From NCBI RefSeq assembly GCF_004614165.1, contig NZ_SPVG01000090.1:46158-110157 (forward strand): DNA of 64,000 nt, written 5' to 3'. The DNA comes from Duganella callida. Its GTDB lineage: Bacteria > Pseudomonadota > Gammaproteobacteria > Burkholderiales > Burkholderiaceae_D. Under the pieces are notes generated by a model. It did no database searches and was not told the origin of the DNA. It worked only from the letters and a program-made list of their open reading frames with translations. Position 1 is the first letter of the stretch, and each line of letters starts with the position of its first letter. Of this stretch, positions 43,790-53,592 are shown piece by piece. A program made the position numbers and the translations under genes.

Positions 43790-44969
43790 CCGGGGTGTCG
43801 GTGCCCGATTGCAGGTGGGCCGTGCAGCCGACGTTGGCCGAGACGATGGTGCTGGCGCCGGTGTCGGCCAGGCTGGCCAGCTTGCGATCGCGCAGCTGCA
43901 ACGATAGCTCCGGCTGCAGCAGCGAATAGCTGCCGGCCGAGCCGCAGCACAAATGGCTGTCGGCGCACAGCACCACGTCGACGCCAACCGCGCGCAATAC
44001 GCTTTCCACCTTGCCACGAATCTGCTGGCCGTGCTGCAGCGTGCACGGTGGATGGTAAGCGACACCGCCACCGCCGTAGGTACGCGCCCCGCGGGCCAGC
44101 TCAGGCTCGAATGGCGGCAGGATCTCGCTGAGATCGCGCGTCATGGCGGAAATGCGCTGCGCCTTGTCGGCGTAGGCCGCGTCGTGCGCCAGCAGATGGC
44201 CATATTCCTTGACGGTGACGCCGCAGCCGGACGCCGTCATGACGATGGCCTCCACCCGGTCCACATACGGCCACCAGGCGTCGATGTTGCGGCGCATGTC
44301 GTCCAGTCCCGCCTCCTGGTCGTTTAGGTGATAGCGCAGCGCGCCGCAGCAGCCGGCTTTCGGCGCGACGATCAGCTGTACGCCCAGCGCATCGAGCACG
44401 CGCGCTGTGGCGGCGTTGATGTTGGGCGCCATGGCCGGCTGGGCACAGCCATCCAGCAGCAGCATCTTGCGTTCATGCTCCCGCATCGGCCAATTGCCCG
44501 CGCTCCGCGACGGCGGCAGTTTGTCCTGCAAGGCCGGCGACAACAGTGGCCGGAACAGCTGCCCCGCTTTCAGCGCCGCGCCGAAGACAGCCTTGCGCGG
44601 CAAGGCCTGCTTCAACACCGCGCGCTTGAAACGCTCGCCCAGCGGACGCTGCACGCGCTGCTCCACCACCTTGCGGCCGATATCCGCCAGCCGTCCGTAT
44701 TTGACGCCGGATGGACAGGTGGTTTCGCAATTGCGGCAGGTCAGGCAGCGGTCCAGATGCGTCTGCGTTTTGGCGGTGACGGGCGCGCCTTCCAGCACCT
44801 GCTTGATCAGGTAGATACGGCCACGCGGCCCATCCAGCTCATCGCCCAGCAACTGGTAGGTGGGACAGGTGGCGGTGCAGAAGCCGCAGTGCACGCAGGC
44901 GCGCAGGATGGCCTCCGCCTCGGCGCCTTCCGGCGTGTGTTTGATGAAGTCGGCGAGATTGGTTTGCAT
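43737..44969 (-). CDS. glcF: Glycolate oxidase iron-sulfur subunit
   Basis: A 410-residue protein with two 4Fe-4S ferredoxin motifs near the N-terminus (CVHCGFCTATCPTY and CLTCRNCETTCPSG) and a CCG-type C-terminal domain (SHLCCGSAG; KAGCCGALRYHLND). With GlcD and GlcE it oxidises glycolate to glyoxylate and passes electrons to the quinone pool. It is the last gene of glcDEF, two bases after glcE. Its end overlaps the convergent GGDEF/EAL gene by 53 bases. Confidence 0.95.
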   Translation of the reverse strand: MQTNLADFIKHTPEGAEAEAILRACVHCGFCTATCPTYQLLGDELDGPRGRIYLIKQVLEGAPVTAKTQTHLDRCLTCRNCETTCPSGVKYGRLADIGRKVVEQRVQRPLGERFKRAVLKQALPRKAVFGAALKAGQLFRPLLSPALQDKLPPSRSAGNWPMREHERKMLLLDGCAQPAMAPNINAATARVLDALGVQLIVAPKAGCCGALRYHLNDQEAGLDDMRRNIDAWWPYVDRVEAIVMTASGCGVTVKEYGHLLAHDAAYADKAQRISAMTRDLSEILPPFEPELARGARTYGGGGVAYHPPCTLQHGQQIRGKVESVLRAVGVDVVLCADSHLCCGSAGSYSLLQPELSLQLRDRKLASLADTGASTIVSANVGCTAHLQSGTDTPVMHWIELIDRALTPRAG

Positions 44970-44971
44970 AG

Positions 44972-46030
44972 TCAGTACATGCGGCCTGGATTGAAGATGC
45001 CTGCGGGATCGAAGCAGCGTCTCAGCCGCTCATGGATGTTCGCCAGCGCCGGCGCCAGCGGATGGAACACACCCGCGCTCTTGTCGCCAGCGCGGTACAG
45101 CGTTGCATGCCCGCCCGCCGCCACCGTGCGGCGTATGGCCTCCGCGCTGGCGGCCGTGTCGTCTTCCGCGATCTTCAGCCAGCGCTGCGCGCCGCCCCAC
45201 TCGATCAGTTGTTCGCCGCGCAGAATGATGGCGCTGGCGTGCGATGGCACGGACATCCGCCACAGGCTGCCGCCACGGAAATGCGCGTGGCTCTGGTCGC
45301 GCAACGCGGCCCAGAAGGCATCGGCGTCGGTGCCGCTCAGCGCCTGGCCGCCGAGCTTGCGCTGCGCCGCCGCCACGGCCGCCTGTGCGCCGGACAGGCG
45401 CAGCGACAGTACGTCCTGGTGCCAGCAGCTGGCCGAGATGGGCAAGGGCTGACCGGCCCATTCGTTCAACCGCGTCAGCGCCTCGATCTCGCTCATGCCG
45501 AAACGCAGGCTGGCTTCACTGACCGGCTTGGGCAGCACCTTGAGCGACACTTCCAATATCAGCCCCAGCGTGCCGAGCGAACCGGCCAGCAGCCGCGCCA
45601 CATCGTAGCCGGCGACGTTTTTCATCACCTGGCCGCCGAAGCGCAGCACCTCGCCACGGCCATCCATCAGCACCGCGCCAAGCACGAAGTCGCGCACCGC
45701 GCCGGCGCTGGCGCGGCGTGGGCCGGACAGCGCACTGGCCACCACGCCGCCGATGGTCGCGCCTTCGAAACGGGGCGGCTCGAATGCCAGCATCTGGTGG
45801 TGTTGCGCCAATGCCGCCTCGATCTCCGCCAGCGGCGTGCCGCAGCGCGCGGTGATCACCAGCTCCGTCGGCTCATAAGCGATGATGCCGCTGTTGGCGC
45901 GCGTATCCAGAATCTCGCCCTGCAGCGCCTGGCCGTACCAGTCCTTGGTGCCGCCGCCGCGCAGGCGCAACGGCGCACGCGCGGCGCTGGCGGCGCGGAT
46001 GCGGGCGGCGAAATCGTCGTAGGTACGCAT
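44972..46030 (-). CDS. glcE: Glycolate oxidase FAD-binding subunit
   Basis: The 352-residue protein has an FAD-binding PCMH-type domain with LRLRGGGTKDWYG, the ATIGGVVASALSGPRR flavin loop and QVMKNVAGYDVARLLAGSLG, all typical of GlcE. The C-terminus ends FDPAGIFNPGRMY, as in the subunit family. The start MRTYDDFAA lies two bases after the glcD stop; the longer upstream frame is not coding. It shares the glcDEF operon. Confidence 0.95.
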   Translation of the reverse strand: MRTYDDFAARIRAASAARAPLRLRGGGTKDWYGQALQGEILDTRANSGIIAYEPTELVITARCGTPLAEIEAALAQHHQMLAFEPPRFEGATIGGVVASALSGPRRASAGAVRDFVLGAVLMDGRGEVLRFGGQVMKNVAGYDVARLLAGSLGTLGLILEVSLKVLPKPVSEASLRFGMSEIEALTRLNEWAGQPLPISASCWHQDVLSLRLSGAQAAVAAAQRKLGGQALSGTDADAFWAALRDQSHAHFRGGSLWRMSVPSHASAIILRGEQLIEWGGAQRWLKIAEDDTAASAEAIRRTVAAGGHATLYRAGDKSAGVFHPLAPALANIHERLRRCFDPAGIFNPGRMY

Positions 46031-46032
46031 CG

Positions 46033-47511
46033 TCAGAAGCGGGGCAAGTGAGCGAATGGCAGCGCGCCGCCGCTGACGCGCATCTTGCCGAATTCGGCGC
46101 AGCGGTTCAGCGTCGGAATCGCCTTGTCGGGATTGAGCAGGCCGGCCGGATCGAAACTGCGCTTGACCGCAAAGAAGGCTTCCAGCTCGGCCGGGGCAAA
46201 CTGCACGCACATGGAATCGATCTTCTCGATGCCGACGCCATGCTCGCCGGTGATGGTGCCGCCGACCTCCACGCACAGCGCCAGGATCTCGGCGCCGAAC
46301 GCTTCGGCGCGCTGGAACTCATCGGGGATGTTGGCGTTGAACAGAATCAGCGGATGCAGGTTGCCGTCGCCCGCGTGGAACACATTCGCGCAGCGCAGGC
46401 CATACTTGACTTCCATCGCCGCGATGCCGCTCAGCACCTGGCCCAGGCGCTTGCGCGGTATGGTGCCGTCCATGCAGTAGTAGTCGGGCGAGATGCGGCC
46501 GGCGGCCGGAAACGCGTTCTTGCGGCCCGACCAGAACTTCAGGCGCTCGGCCTCCGACCGCGACACCGCGATGGCGATCGCGCCGGCCTGTTCCAGCACT
46601 GCCGACATGCGCGCGATGTCCTCCTCCACTTCCTCGACGGTGCCGTCGGCTTCGCACAGCAGGATGGCGGCCGCGTCCGTGTCGTAGCCGGCCTTGACGA
46701 ACGGCTCCACCATGCGCGACGAGGTCTGGTCCATCATCTCCAGCCCGGCCGGGATGATGCCGGCGGCGATCAGCGCGGCCACCGCGTGGCACCCCTTCAC
46801 CACCTCGTCGAACGAAGCCATGATCACGCGCGCGGTGGCCGGCTTGGGCACCAGCTTCACCGTCACCTCGGTGACGATGCCCAGCATGCCCTCCGAGCCG
46901 ATGAACACCGCCAGCAGATCCAGTCCCGGCGCATCGAGCGCGCCGCTGCCCAGCTCCACCACCTCGCCATCGATGGTCACCATGCGCACGCGCAGCACGT
47001 TATGCACGGTCAGGCCGTATTTCAGGCAATGCACGCCGCCCGAATTCTCCGCCACGTTGCCGCCGATGGTGCAGGCGATCTGCGACGACGGATCGGGCGC
47101 GTAATACAGTCCATATGGCGCGGCCGCCTCCGAAATCGCCAGATTGCGCACGCCCGGCTGCACCACCGCCGTGCGCGAATACGCATCCATGCGCACGATG
47201 CGGTTCAGCCGCGCGGTGGAGATGACGACGCCATCGGCAATCGGCATCGCTCCGCCGGACAGGCCGGTGCCGGCGCCGCGCGGCACAATCGGCACAGCCA
47301 GTTCGCGGCAGACCTTGAGCGCGGCGACCACCTGCGCTTCGCTGTCCGGCAGCACCACGATCATCGGCAGCTGGCGATAGGCCGCCAGGCCGTCGCATTC
47401 GTACGGCCGCGTATCCTCGGGCTCGGACAGCACCGCGCGCGGCGGCAGCACGCGCAGCAACGCGGCAGCCACTTGCGCCCGGCGGGCGGTGAGATCGCTA
47501 ACAGTGTTCAT
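46033..47511 (-). CDS. glcD: Glycolate oxidase catalytic (FAD-linked) subunit
   Basis: A 492-residue FAD-linked 2-hydroxyacid dehydrogenase. PRGAGTGLSGGAMPIADGVV and ACTIGGNVAENSGGVHCLKY bind flavin, FHAGDGNLHPLILFN and GGTITGEHGVGIEK form the active site, and RSFDPAGLLNPDKAIPT closes the chain. It catalyses glycolate (or lactate) to the keto acid. I start at MNTVSDLT (47511). No clear ribosome site is seen. It heads the glcDEF operon. Confidence 0.95.
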   Translation of the reverse strand: MNTVSDLTARRAQVAAALLRVLPPRAVLSEPEDTRPYECDGLAAYRQLPMIVVLPDSEAQVVAALKVCRELAVPIVPRGAGTGLSGGAMPIADGVVISTARLNRIVRMDAYSRTAVVQPGVRNLAISEAAAPYGLYYAPDPSSQIACTIGGNVAENSGGVHCLKYGLTVHNVLRVRMVTIDGEVVELGSGALDAPGLDLLAVFIGSEGMLGIVTEVTVKLVPKPATARVIMASFDEVVKGCHAVAALIAAGIIPAGLEMMDQTSSRMVEPFVKAGYDTDAAAILLCEADGTVEEVEEDIARMSAVLEQAGAIAIAVSRSEAERLKFWSGRKNAFPAAGRISPDYYCMDGTIPRKRLGQVLSGIAAMEVKYGLRCANVFHAGDGNLHPLILFNANIPDEFQRAEAFGAEILALCVEVGGTITGEHGVGIEKIDSMCVQFAPAELEAFFAVKRSFDPAGLLNPDKAIPTLNRCAEFGKMRVSGGALPFAHLPRF

Positions 47512-47626
47512 GGGCAGGTAGCTAAAAACACAATCGATACGCGATTGTAAGCACAACTTGCCGCAAATACGCCACTGATTTGTTGTATTCTTCTGAACGC
47601 AGCTTTATCACTACACTGGAACAGAA

Positions 47627-48184
47627 ATGGAACACAATTTTGAGCAGGCCTGGCTCCTGGCGCTGGAAGAACGGTTCGGCGTGCAGGCGAAGATCGGGCA
47701 GGTGGCGCTGGACAACCGTCCGCGCATGCTGATCTACTATTTCGAGGATTTCCCGGCCAAGGACATGACCACTGCCGTCACCGCCGGCCTGTCCAATGCC
47801 AGTCACCCGAACTGGGTGCATGGCAAACCTGAACTCAGCTTCTCGCTGTACACCAAGGACCCGGGCTGGGGCAGCGCCGCCGCCTACATCGCCCAGTCCT
47901 TCTTCAACGACAGTTCGTTCCATTACCAGGCGTCGTTCAAGATCGATCAACCGATGTCCCGGGACAGCGCGATGAACGCCTGCTTCGTCTACCGCCCGCC
48001 GTTCCTGAACGAAGAACAGATCAAGTTCGAGCTGCCCGACCGCACCATTTTCCTGGCCGGCCTGTTCCCCATGTACGACGAGGAGATCAGCATGTACGAA
48101 ACCAAAGGCATCCAGGAATTCTGGAACACGCCCGGCTTCGATCCCTACAACCCGCGCCGCGCCAGCATCGCGCCGAAAGCCTGA
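47627..48184 (+). CDS. Suppressor-of-fused (SUFU)-domain-like protein
   Basis: The 185-residue protein looks like a bacterial SUFU-domain protein: IYYFEDFPAKDMTTAVTAGL, SHPNWVHGKPELSFSL and a C-terminal part with IFLAGLFPMYDEEISMYETK. Family members are often linked to polymorphic-toxin immunity, but no toxin gene is adjacent. There is no signal peptide. It lies five bases upstream of the cobalamin adenosyltransferase gene and may share its transcript. Confidence 0.6.
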   Translation: MEHNFEQAWLLALEERFGVQAKIGQVALDNRPRMLIYYFEDFPAKDMTTAVTAGLSNASHPNWVHGKPELSFSLYTKDPGWGSAAAYIAQSFFNDSSFHYQASFKIDQPMSRDSAMNACFVYRPPFLNEEQIKFELPDRTIFLAGLFPMYDEEISMYETKGIQEFWNTPGFDPYNPRRASIAPKA

Positions 48185-48189
48185 ACCTC

Positions 48190-48744
48190 ATGGGCAACCG
48201 ACTCTCGAAAATCGCCACCCGCACCGGCGACGGCGGCACCACCGGCCTCGGTGACGGCAGCCGCACCGACAAGGACAGCGTGCGCATCATCGCCATCGGC
48301 GACGTGGACGAACTGAATTCGCATCTGGGCCTGCTGCTGTGCGAAGACATGCCGGACGATATGCGCGACGAACTGGTCACCATCCAGCACGATCTGTTCG
48401 ATCTGGGCGGAGAACTGTGCATCCCCGGCTACCAGATGATCAAGGAGGCGCATGTCGAACGTCTCGACGCATTGCTGGCCAAGTACAACGCGACCCTGCC
48501 GGCGCTGACCGAATTCATCCTGCCGGCCGGCTCGCGCGCGGCGTCGCAGGCGCACATCTGCCGCACCGTGTGCCGCCGGGCCGAGCGCAGCATCGTCACG
48601 CTGGGCAAGGCAGAGACCATCCACGAACATCCGCGCCAGTACGTGAACCGGCTTTCCGACCTGCTGTTCGTGCTGGCGCGTGTATTGAACCGCCATGCCG
48701 GCGGCAGCGACGTGCTGTGGCAGCACGAACGCAAGCGCGGTTAA
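48190..48744 (+). CDS. PduO-type cob(I)alamin adenosyltransferase
   Basis: The 184-residue trimeric enzyme adenosylates cobalamin with ATP. The N-terminal ATP motif TRTGDGGTTGLGDGSR, VDELNSHLGLLL, and the C-terminal CRTVCRRAERSIVTL with YVNRLSDLLFVLARVLN are all conserved. It provides coenzyme B12. Its end interlocks with the convergent M48 peptidase gene on a shared TTAA. No B12-dependent enzyme is adjacent. Confidence 0.93.
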   Translation: MGNRLSKIATRTGDGGTTGLGDGSRTDKDSVRIIAIGDVDELNSHLGLLLCEDMPDDMRDELVTIQHDLFDLGGELCIPGYQMIKEAHVERLDALLAKYNATLPALTEFILPAGSRAASQAHICRTVCRRAERSIVTLGKAETIHEHPRQYVNRLSDLLFVLARVLNRHAGGSDVLWQHERKRG

Positions 48745-49484
48745 TCGCCGAACAACCGGGCCATGCCCATGGCCATGCTGAGACGCGACGCCGCGGCGGG
48801 ATAAGCGCCCGACAGTAACGCCGCCTGCCCGGCCGTCGCCAGCTTGCGGTAGAAGCTGACCATGTCGGCCGCGCGCCAGCCGGCGCGATGGGCCAGCACC
48901 ATGCCCAACTGGTCGGCTTCCGACTCCTGCATGCTCGATAGCGTCGACAGGCGGATCTGCAGCGACAGATCGCTGTCCAGCCGCGCCATCACCACCTCCA
49001 GCGGCGCCGGCGGCAGACGGTTGAGCAGCATCGCCTCGGAAAAGGTTTCGCGGTGATGTTCGGCCACCGCGTGCGCCACTTCGTGCGCCAGCAGCGTGGC
49101 CAGTTCGCCGTCGTTCAACGCCAGCCGGCGCACGAAGGCGCTGCCGACCAGGATCTTGCCGCCGGCCATGCAGAGCGCATCCACTTCGGCGTCGCTGGTG
49201 GTGTGCACTTCCCATTGCCATTGCGCCGTCTCCGGCTTGAGCTCGACAGCTGCGCGCACCAGCCGATCGGCGATGCGCTGGAGCCGCGCCAGCAGCGCGC
49301 GGTCTTCGTCGAGCTGTCCGGCGGCCGCCAGGTCGACGGTGCGGTCGATATAGCGGTCCTCCATGCGGGCATCGACCTCCTCGGCGCTGAAACGCAGTTC
49401 CTGCAGTCGGCCGGACTCCGGCACCTGCGCGCCGGCGACGGACAACAGCAGAAACGACAGCAGACCCGCCGCGAGCGGTTTCAT
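48741..49484 (-). CDS. M48-family metallopeptidase
   Basis: A 247-residue secreted zinc peptidase with a signal peptide (LLSFLLLSVAGAQ). The zinc motif HEVAH is in ATLLAHEVAHAVAEHHRE, and the third ligand Glu is in SMQESEADQLGMVLAHRAG. The usual C-terminal HPsxxxR segment is replaced by YPAAASRLSMAMG, so substrate handling may differ. No TPR domain follows. M48 peptidases such as BepA and LoiP act in envelope quality control. The 3' end shares TTAA with the adenosyltransferase gene. Confidence 0.85.
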   Translation of the reverse strand: MKPLAAGLLSFLLLSVAGAQVPESGRLQELRFSAEEVDARMEDRYIDRTVDLAAAGQLDEDRALLARLQRIADRLVRAAVELKPETAQWQWEVHTTSDAEVDALCMAGGKILVGSAFVRRLALNDGELATLLAHEVAHAVAEHHRETFSEAMLLNRLPPAPLEVVMARLDSDLSLQIRLSTLSSMQESEADQLGMVLAHRAGWRAADMVSFYRKLATAGQAALLSGAYPAAASRLSMAMGMARLFGD

Positions 49485-49548
49485 GCCAGCCTCCGATATA
49501 AACTGTTTATATCAATATAGGCCAGCCGCCGGCGGATGCAAGGAAATC

Positions 49549-50454
49549 TCAGGTCGCGTTGTATCCGGGCAGCCGCACGATCTGCGCGGCGAGATAATCC
49601 AGCAGCAAGCGTGCGCGCAACGGCTGGTAGCGGCGCGTCGGCGACAGCAGGTGCAGCGGCTGCGGCTGGCCGTGCCATTGCGGCAGCACGGTGACCAGCG
49701 CGCCGCTGTCGAGCAGGTCTTGCACCAGCCACAGCGGACACAAACCAATGCCGCCGCCCGCGGCCAGGCTGTCGCGGATCGCCAGCGCATGGTTGACGCG
49801 GTAGCGGCCATGCGTGGCAATGGTTTCGCTGCGGGCGCCGCGATGCAGCGTGAGCAGATCGCCGTCGGCCAGCCAGGCGAAGCGGATGTACTCGAAATGC
49901 GTCAGGTCCTGCGGCCGCCGCGGCGTGCCCCGCTCGCGCAGGTAAGCCGGCGCGGCGACCAGCTGGCGCGGCGACACACCAGCCACACGCGCCACCGCGT
50001 CGGGTGGCAGCTCGCGCCCCTGGCGCACGGCGATGTCCACGCCCTCCTTGACCAGATCGACCATACGGTCGTCCAGTATCAGCTCGATATCGACTTGCGG
50101 ATAGCGCGCGAGGAACGCCGCCAGCAGGGCGTTGAGGCGGAACTGGCCGAACGCCGCCGGCGCATTCACGCGGATCAGCCCCGCCGGGGTTTCGTTCTCG
50201 CCGCGCGCCTCCGCCACCGCGCCCTGATATTCGGACAGCACACCCAGCGCCCGCTGGTAGAAGCGGGCGCCTTGCGGCGTCGCCTGCAGGCTGGTGGTGC
50301 TGCGTTCGAGCAGGCGCACGCCCAGCTCGCGTTCCAGGGCGGCCATCAGCTTGCTGACGGTGGGCTGGGTGCTACCCTCCTCGCGCGCGACGGCGGACAA
50401 GCTGCCCAGTTCCACGGCGCGGACAAAACAGCGTAGTGCGCGAATGCTGTCCAT
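49549..50454 (-). CDS. LysR-family regulator
   Basis: A 301-residue LysR-type regulator of the CrgA-like group. The helix-turn-helix is in MDSIRALRCFVRAVELGSLS, then AVAREEGSTQPTVSKLMAAL; VNAPAAFGQFRLNALLAAFL starts the effector domain. The ATG at 50454 has GAGG five bases upstream; a GTG two codons earlier is possible. It is divergent from the SGNH hydrolase, and a TCATTC-N7-GAATGA palindrome lies between them. Confidence 0.88.
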   Translation of the reverse strand: MDSIRALRCFVRAVELGSLSAVAREEGSTQPTVSKLMAALERELGVRLLERSTTSLQATPQGARFYQRALGVLSEYQGAVAEARGENETPAGLIRVNAPAAFGQFRLNALLAAFLARYPQVDIELILDDRMVDLVKEGVDIAVRQGRELPPDAVARVAGVSPRQLVAAPAYLRERGTPRRPQDLTHFEYIRFAWLADGDLLTLHRGARSETIATHGRYRVNHALAIRDSLAAGGGIGLCPLWLVQDLLDSGALVTVLPQWHGQPQPLHLLSPTRRYQPLRARLLLDYLAAQIVRLPGYNAT

Positions 50455-50461
50455 TGCCACC

Positions 50462-50480
50462 TCATTCCATAATTGAATGA
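50462..50480. promoter_or_regulatory. Palindrome between the LysR regulator and SGNH hydrolase
   Basis: TCATTC (50462-50467) and GAATGA (50475-50480) form a perfect 6-bp inverted repeat with a seven-base spacer, a T-N11-A-like LysR site. It lies eight bases upstream of the LysR start and 72 bases upstream of the hydrolase start, where it could control both. Confidence 0.55.
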
Positions 50481-50551
50481 AGTATAGTCGGAATCGCCGT
50501 CTTCCGCGCGCAATCCGAATGACCTACCTTGTGGTTTTCACGGGAGGTTTC

Positions 50552-51763
50552 ATGAAACGACTGACGGGCGCCGCCATGCTGGCGGCAATGATGCACACAC
50601 CTTTGCATGCTGCGCAACACTGGGCCGCCAGCTGGCAGGCAAGCCCCCAAGCGGCGTGGCATGCGGAAGACTTCACGTTGCCGACCGGCGTGCCGGCGGC
50701 ATTGCAACGGCAGACGGTACGCGAAACGGCGCGCATCAGCATCGGCGGGCGGCGTGTGCGCGTGGTGCTGTCCAACCGCTACGGCAGGCAGCCGCTGACC
50801 GTCGGCGAGGTCCACATCGCCGGCGCGAACGGCGCGCAAGCGATCACCTTCGGCGGCGCGCGCAGCGCCGTCATTCCGGCCGGCGCGCCACTGGTCAGCG
50901 ACCCGATCGACCTGCCGCTCAAGGCGCTGGAGCTGCTGCAAGTCAGTATCTACCTGCCGCGCCATACGCCACTGTCCACCTTCCACTGGGGCGCGCAACA
51001 GACCGGCTGGATCGCGGACGGCAACCAGGCCGCGGCGGCGACGCTGGACAACCCGCAGCCACTGTCCGGCCGCGCGCTGCTGAGCGGGATCTGGGTCGAA
51101 ACGATGACAACGGCGCGGACGGTGGCGGCCTTTGGCGACTCCATCACCGACGGCAACGGCTCCACGCCCGACCGCAATCGCCGCTGGCCCGACTACCTGG
51201 CGGCGCAGCTTGCGCCGGACGGCATCGCCGTGGTCAATGCCGGCATCTCGGGCGCGCGGCTGCTGGGCGACCGCATGGGCGCCAACGCCGCCTCCCGCTT
51301 CGGGCAGGACGTGCTCGCTCAGCCCGGCATGTGCGCCGTGGTGGTACTCATCGGTATCAACGACATCGGCTGGCCGCAAAGCGTGTTCGCGCCGCGCGAA
51401 GCGCCCATGACGGCGCAGCGCATGATCGACGCCTACCGCCAATTGATCGCGCAGGCGCGCACCCATGGCGTGCGCATCATCGGCGCCACGCTGCCGCCGT
51501 TCGAAGGCACGCAGATCGAAGGCTACTACACGCCGGCCAAGGACGCGCTGCGGCGGGAAATCAACCGGTGGATCAGGGAGCGCGGGGAGTTCGACGCGGT
51601 GGTCGACGTCGACGCGCTGCTGCGCGATCCCTCACACCCGGCGCGCATGCAGCAACGCTATGACAGCGGCGACCACCTGCATCCCGGCGAGGCAGGTTAT
51701 CAAGCGATCGCGCTGGCGGTTCAGCCGTTGTTGACGACCAGTCGCGGTTCGTCGCTGAGGTAA
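50552..51763 (+). CDS. Secreted SGNH/GDSL-family hydrolase
   Basis: The 403-residue protein has a signal peptide ([20 protein letters not shown]), a beta-rich N-terminal domain and a C-terminal SGNH esterase domain. Block I is [13 protein letters not shown], the Gly in block [15 protein letters not shown], the Asn in block [13 protein letters not shown], and the Asp-His pair in [12 protein letters not shown]. It probably deacylates polysaccharides or lipids. The ATG at 50552 has GGGAGG four bases upstream. The 3' end overlaps convergent dxs by 43 bases. Confidence 0.9.
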   Translation: MKRLTGAAMLAAMMHTPLHAAQHWAASWQASPQAAWHAEDFTLPTGVPAALQRQTVRETARISIGGRRVRVVLSNRYGRQPLTVGEVHIAGANGAQAITFGGARSAVIPAGAPLVSDPIDLPLKALELLQVSIYLPRHTPLSTFHWGAQQTGWIADGNQAAAATLDNPQPLSGRALLSGIWVETMTTARTVAAFGDSITDGNGSTPDRNRRWPDYLAAQLAPDGIAVVNAGISGARLLGDRMGANAASRFGQDVLAQPGMCAVVVLIGINDIGWPQSVFAPREAPMTAQRMIDAYRQLIAQARTHGVRIIGATLPPFEGTQIEGYYTPAKDALRREINRWIRERGEFDAVVDVDALLRDPSHPARMQQRYDSGDHLHPGEAGYQAIALAVQPLLTTSRGSSLR

Positions 51764-53592
51764 CGCTGTTTGATGGAAGCGGTGATGCCGGCGGCATCCA
51801 GGCCGACGCTGGACAGCAGCTTGGCCGGGTCGCCGTGGTCGATGAATTTATCCGGCAGGCCCAGCATCAGGACCGGCTTGATGACGCCTTCGGCAGCCAG
51901 CGCTTCCGCCACCGCCGAACCGGCGCCGCCCATGATGCAGCCTTCTTCCACCGTCACCAGGCAGTCGTGGTCGGCGGCCAGTTGTTTGACCAGCTCCACG
52001 TCCAGCGGTTTGACGAAGCGCATGTTGGCCACCGTGGCGTTCAGGGTCTCGCCGGCCGTCACCGACGGCGCCACCATCGAGCCGAAAGCCAGGATGGCGA
52101 TCTTCTGCCCGTGGCGCTTGATTTCGCCTTTGCCGATCTCGATGCTGATCAGTTCCGGCTTGATCGCAGCGCCGACGCCCGCGCCGCGCGGATAGCGGAT
52201 CGCCGCCGGACCGGGATAGTGGTAGCCGGTGGTCAGCATCTGGCGGCATTCGTTTTCGTCCGATGCGGCCATCACCACCATGTTGGGAATGCAGCGCAGG
52301 TAGGCCAGGTCGTAGTTGCCGGCGTGGGTGGCGCCGTCCGCGCCGACCAGGCCGGCGCGGTCCAGCGCGAAGGTGACGTCCAGGTTTTGCAGGGCGACGT
52401 CGTGGATCAGCTGATCGTAGGCGCGCTGGAGGAAGGTGGAATAGATCGCCACCACCGGTTTCAGGCCTTCGCAGGCCAGGCCGGCGCCGAAGGTCACCGA
52501 GTGCTGCTCGGCGATGCCGACGTCGAAGTAGCGGTCCGGGTATTCCTGATCGAAGCGCACCATGCCCGAGCCTTCGCGCATGGCGGGCGTGATGCCGACC
52601 AGTTTCTTGTCGGCCGCCGCCATGTCGCACAGCCAGTCGCCGAAGACTTCCGTGTAGGTTTTCTTGGCCGGCGTGGCGGCCGGCTTGATGCCTTCGGCCG
52701 GATTGAATTTGCCGGTGCCGTGGTAGAGGATAGGCTCGGCCTCGGCCAGCTTGTAGCCCTGGCCTTTCTTGGTCACCACGTGCAGGAACTGCGGGCCTTT
52801 CAGCTGTTTGATGTTCTGCAGCGTGGGGATCAGCGACTCCAGATCATGGCCGTCGATCGGGCCGATGTAGTTGAAACCGAATTCCTCGAACATGGTGGCC
52901 GGGACCACCATGCCTTTCGCGTGTTCTTCCAGCTTCTTGGCCAGTTCCAGCACCGGCGCCGGCAGCACCGATTTGCCGACGTTCTTGGCGGCGGCGTAGA
53001 ACTGCCCCGACATCAGGCGTGCCAGGTAGCGGTTCAGCGCGCCCACCGGCGGCGAGATCGACATGTCGTTGTCGTTCAGGATCACCAGCAGGTTGACGTC
53101 GTCCTGCACGCCGGCGTTGTTGAGCGCTTCGAACGCCATGCCGGCGGTCATCGAGCCGTCGCCGATCACGGCGATGGCGTGGCGGTTGTCGCCCTTGATC
53201 TTGGCCGCCTGCGCCATGCCCAGCGCCGCCGAGATCGAGGTCGACGAGTGCGCGGTGCCGAAAGTGTCGTATTCGCTTTCGTCGCGCTTGGGGAAGCCGG
53301 AGATGCCGCCCAGCTGACGCAGAGTGTGCATGCGGTCGCGGCGGCCGGTCAGGATCTTGTGCGAATAGGTCTGGTGGCCGACGTCCCACACGATGCGGTC
53401 GTGCGGCGTGTTGAACACGTAGTGCAGCGCCACCGTCAGTTCCACCGTGCCCAGGTTGGACGACAGGTGGCCGCCGGTCTTGGAGACCGAGTCGAGCAGG
53501 TAGGCGCGCAGTTCATGCGCCAGCGGGGTCAGTTGGCTGTACGACAGTTTGCGTACATCGGCCGGGGAATTTATAGTATCGAGCAAGTTCAT
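51721..53592 (-). CDS. dxs: 1-deoxy-D-xylulose-5-phosphate synthase
   Basis: The 623-residue thiamine-diphosphate enzyme condenses pyruvate and glyceraldehyde 3-phosphate in the first step of the MEP isoprenoid pathway. The ThDP motif is [18 protein letters not shown], the transketolase centre includes [18 protein letters not shown], and [19 protein letters not shown] lies in the C-terminal domain. It begins right after ispA, so dxs and ispA products follow each other in metabolism. Its last 43 bases overlap the SGNH gene. Confidence 0.97.
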   Translation of the reverse strand: MNLLDTINSPADVRKLSYSQLTPLAHELRAYLLDSVSKTGGHLSSNLGTVELTVALHYVFNTPHDRIVWDVGHQTYSHKILTGRRDRMHTLRQLGGISGFPKRDESEYDTFGTAHSSTSISAALGMAQAAKIKGDNRHAIAVIGDGSMTAGMAFEALNNAGVQDDVNLLVILNDNDMSISPPVGALNRYLARLMSGQFYAAAKNVGKSVLPAPVLELAKKLEEHAKGMVVPATMFEEFGFNYIGPIDGHDLESLIPTLQNIKQLKGPQFLHVVTKKGQGYKLAEAEPILYHGTGKFNPAEGIKPAATPAKKTYTEVFGDWLCDMAAADKKLVGITPAMREGSGMVRFDQEYPDRYFDVGIAEQHSVTFGAGLACEGLKPVVAIYSTFLQRAYDQLIHDVALQNLDVTFALDRAGLVGADGATHAGNYDLAYLRCIPNMVVMAASDENECRQMLTTGYHYPGPAAIRYPRGAGVGAAIKPELISIEIGKGEIKRHGQKIAILAFGSMVAPSVTAGETLNATVANMRFVKPLDVELVKQLAADHDCLVTVEEGCIMGGAGSAVAEALAAEGVIKPVLMLGLPDKFIDHGDPAKLLSSVGLDAAGITASIKQRYLSDEPRLVVNNG

